Assembly (NCBI GenBank): GCA_030043175.1
Contig: JASHYD010000505.1
Coordinates: 1-6,823, forward strand
Origin: Xanthobacteraceae bacterium
Lineage (GTDB): Bacteria > Pseudomonadota > Alphaproteobacteria > Rhizobiales > Xanthobacteraceae
Reading direction: 5' to 3'
Length of the DNA: 6,823 nt
The translations under genes were made by a program, and so were the position numbers. The notes beneath the pieces were generated by a model. That model searched no databases, had not been told where the DNA came from, and worked only from the letters and a program-made list of their open reading frames with translations. Below, piece after piece: positions 5,114-6,823 of the stretch (positions are counted from its first letter, which is position 1; each line of letters starts with the position of its first letter).

Positions 5114-6823
5114 CTAAACGGCTTGCTTCTGGAACCCCGGCACGGCGTCCTGCAGGGCCCGGTAGATGGCATCGCGGTCATTGCGCCGCAGCGCCTGTTC
5201 GAGCGTCGCCAGCCAGGCCCGCAGGGTATCGAGCGCAGGGCTGACCGGGCGTGCTGCGACGATTCCGGCGATGCCGATATCGGCCGTGGGTTCGTCGGCC
5301 GCGAACAGGATCTCATTCAGGCGCTCGCCTGGGCGGATGCCCGTAAAGACGATTTCCACTTCCTTGCCGGGCTCAAGCCCCGACAAGCGGATCATGCGCT
5401 CCGCAAGGTCGACGATCCTGACCGGCTGGCCCATGTTTAGAACATAGACCGAAACGTCGGAACGCGGCGGCGCCAGCGCGTGCGACGCCGCCGTCACCAC
5501 GAGGTCGCAAGCCTCGCGTATGGTCATGAAATAGCGCACCATGTCGGGATGCGTGACGGTTACCGGACCGCCGGCCTCGATCTGAGCCTTGAACTTTGGC
5601 ACCACCGAGCCATTGGAGGCGAGCACATTGCCGAATCGCACAGCGATGAGACGCATGGGCGGCCGGCCGGTCGCGTGGGTGCCAAAATCCGCGTCGAGCG
5701 CCTGGCAGTACATTTCGGCAAACCGTTTCGTGGCGCCCAGCACCGAGATCGGCTCGATGGCCTTGTCGGTGGAGATCATCACCATGGCGGCAGCGCCGCT
5801 GGCGACAGCTGCATCTGCCACGTTGATGGAGCCGAACACGTTGGTCTTGACGCCCTCCTCCCAGTCTCGTTCGAGCAGCGGCACATGCTTGAGCGCGGCG
5901 GCATGAAACACGATGTCCGGTTTGAACCCGGTGACGAGACGGATGACCCGCTCGCGGTCGCGAATGTCGGCGAGGCGTCCGTCGACCTTGGCTTTCGCGT
6001 GTTTCAGGCGCAGTGTTTCCAAGACGGCGTGGAGCGCCGGCTCGGAATTCTCAACGATCATCAGCCGGTCGATGCCGTAAGTCACGAGTCGGTCGCAGAT
6101 CTCGGCCCCGATCGAGCCGCCGCCGCCGGTCACCACGGCAGCCTGGTTGCGCACGAATCCCTCGAGACGGCGATAGTCAATCTTGGCGCTCGGCCGCAGC
6201 AGCAGGTCTTCGACCTGGATCGGCGCGAGCCGCAATGCCTCGCCGCTTTCCTCAAGCCCCGGCATGCGGCTCGGCGATAGGCCGATGCGCCGCGCACGCG
6301 TGAGGATGGATTCCGGCTTCATCTCCGGCGCCAGCGCCGACGCAGTCATCACCAGACGGGTCACCGCAATCCGGCGATTGGCGAGTTCCTGCACGATCCG
6401 CTCCAGATCGCCGAAATCGCCCAGGACCGGAATACCACGGATCGATTGACTGCGATCCGCCCGCGACGGCGAGAGTATTCCGGCGACCTGAACCTTCTTG
6501 ACCGCACCGCTTTCTATGCCGCGCAGCACCACTTCGGCGTCGGCCGCCGGGCCCAGCACAAGCGTCGAGGCAAAGCCGTCCTCGCGGGCGTGCTGAAGGG
6601 TGCGAGTATAGCGGAAGTAGCGGTAAACGACCCGTAATCCGACAAGAAAGAAAATCTGAAGGAACCAGTAAAGTACGATCGTCAGCTTGCCGAAGAAAAA
6701 TCGGCCGTAGACGTTTGGCGCCACCAGAACGTAGTCGAGGGCCAGTAAGGTCAGGGCCAGGACGGTCGCAACCTTCACGATCCCCACGACGTCGGGAAGC
6801 GACGTAAACCGCCATTTGTTCTT
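5114..6823 (-). CDS. Membrane-anchored nucleotide-sugar 4,6-dehydratase, FlaA1/WbpM/CapD family (N-terminus outside window)
   Basis: Inner-membrane SDR enzyme expected to convert UDP-GlcNAc, or a similar UDP-HexNAc, to its 4-keto-6-deoxy form, the branch point to QuiNAc, FucNAc and related sugars. The frame runs off the right edge: the 12 codons before the GTG at 6787 read KNKWRFTSLPDV, a conserved loop of the family, so 6787 is not the start and perhaps 60-80 residues are missing. Counting from 6787, two membrane segments lie at about 1-23 and 34-55, a CoA-binding-like Rossmann domain at about 70-200, and the catalytic SDR domain after that. The SDR domain shows TGGGGSIG (220-227), HAAALKHVPLLE (295-306), STDKA with catalytic Asp341 and Lys342, VLGATKR (349-355), FGNVLASNGSVVP (385-397) and FTGIRPGERLNE (481-492). 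The tyrosine of the YxxxK triad is Leu350; WbpM has Met there and FlaA1 Tyr. It converges on the sugar-phosphate transferase gene and probably feeds the same glycan. Confidence 0.93.
   Translation of the reverse strand, partial: KNKWRFTSLPDVVGIVKVATVLALTLLALDYVLVAPNVYGRFFFGKLTIVLYWFLQIFFLVGLRVVYRYFRYTRTLQHAREDGFASTLVLGPAADAEVVLRGIESGAVKKVQVAGILSPSRADRSQSIRGIPVLGDFGDLERIVQELANRRIAVTRLVMTASALAPEMKPESILTRARRIGLSPSRMPGLEESGEALRLAPIQVEDLLLRPSAKIDYRRLEGFVRNQAAVVTGGGGSIGAEICDRLVTYGIDRLMIVENSEPALHAVLETLRLKHAKAKVDGRLADIRDRERVIRLVTGFKPDIVFHAAALKHVPLLERDWEEGVKTNVFGSINVADAAVASGAAAMVMISTDKAIEPISVLGATKRFAEMYCQALDADFGTHATGRPPMRLIAVRFGNVLASNGSVVPKFKAQIEAGGPVTVTHPDMVRYFMTIREACDLVVTAASHALAPPRSDVSVYVLNMGQPVRIVDLAERMIRLSGLEPGKEVEIVFTGIRPGERLNEILFAADEPTADIGIAGIVAARPVSPALDTLRAWLATLEQALRRNDRDAIYRALQDAVPGFQKQAV

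Noticed and set aside
4799..5440. 213-codon plus-strand frame after the transferase
   Set aside because: It crosses the hairpins and repeat and runs antisense into the end of the dehydratase gene; no protein-like features are seen.
5480..6280. 266-codon plus-strand open frame opposite the dehydratase gene
   Set aside because: His/Arg-rich shadow of a well-supported gene, with no motif of its own.
6785..6787. GTG as the start of the dehydratase gene
   Set aside because: The frame stays open to the window edge and the upstream codons encode the conserved WRFTSLPD loop, so the gene starts outside the window.
1..6823. CRISPR array, tRNA/rRNA, insertion sequence or defence genes
   Set aside because: No regularly spaced repeats, RNA gene signatures, transposase, or nuclease/toxin-like proteins were found on either strand.

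Overview
The window is GC-rich chromosomal DNA that looks alphaproteobacterial. The best guess is Hyphomicrobiales, in the Bradyrhizobium/Rhodopseudomonas group. That guess rests on base composition, gene style and the mix of surface-polysaccharide genes, because no rRNA or other phylogenetic marker is present. It holds five protein genes, one of them cut by the right edge. I see no tRNA, rRNA, insertion sequence, phage gene or CRISPR array.

Left block (26-3207, all minus strand, read right to left): a UDP-glucuronate 4-epimerase (2191-3207) is followed after 30 bp by an M24 'pita-bread' hydrolase of the creatinase/Xaa-Pro peptidase type (976-2160). Next, with a start that overlaps or nearly touches the previous stop, comes a D-2-hydroxyacid dehydrogenase (26-967, or 979 if the TTG start is used). 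Spacing and strand suggest one transcript. The epimerase supplies UDP-galacturonate for surface glycans. The last two genes look like small-molecule catabolism, so shared transcription need not mean a shared pathway. Both of these enzymes carry unusual active-site residues.

Centre (3208-3768): 561 bp with no convincing gene lie upstream of two divergent units. The stretch contains a strong 17-bp-stem imperfect hairpin (3427-3472), a second small inverted repeat (3487-3507) and one copy of a two-box repeat. The other copy of that repeat lies just after the next gene.

Right block: a WecA/WbpL-type polyprenyl-phosphate sugar-1-phosphate transferase (3769-4788, plus) converges on a FlaA1/WbpM/CapD-type membrane nucleotide-sugar 4,6-dehydratase (5114 to beyond 6823, minus, N-terminus missing). 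The dehydratase would make a 4-keto-6-deoxy UDP-HexNAc, and the transferase would load a HexNAc-1-phosphate onto undecaprenyl phosphate, the step that starts an O-antigen or similar glycan. The 325 bp between them hold hairpins after both stop codons, the second repeat copy and a 13-bp tandem duplication.

Overall this is a fairly ordinary surface-polysaccharide locus beside a metabolic operon. I do not see a clearly new system. The points most worth a second look are the degenerate M24 metal site, the missing catalytic Glu in the dehydrogenase, and the structured, repeat-bearing gaps around the transferase gene.
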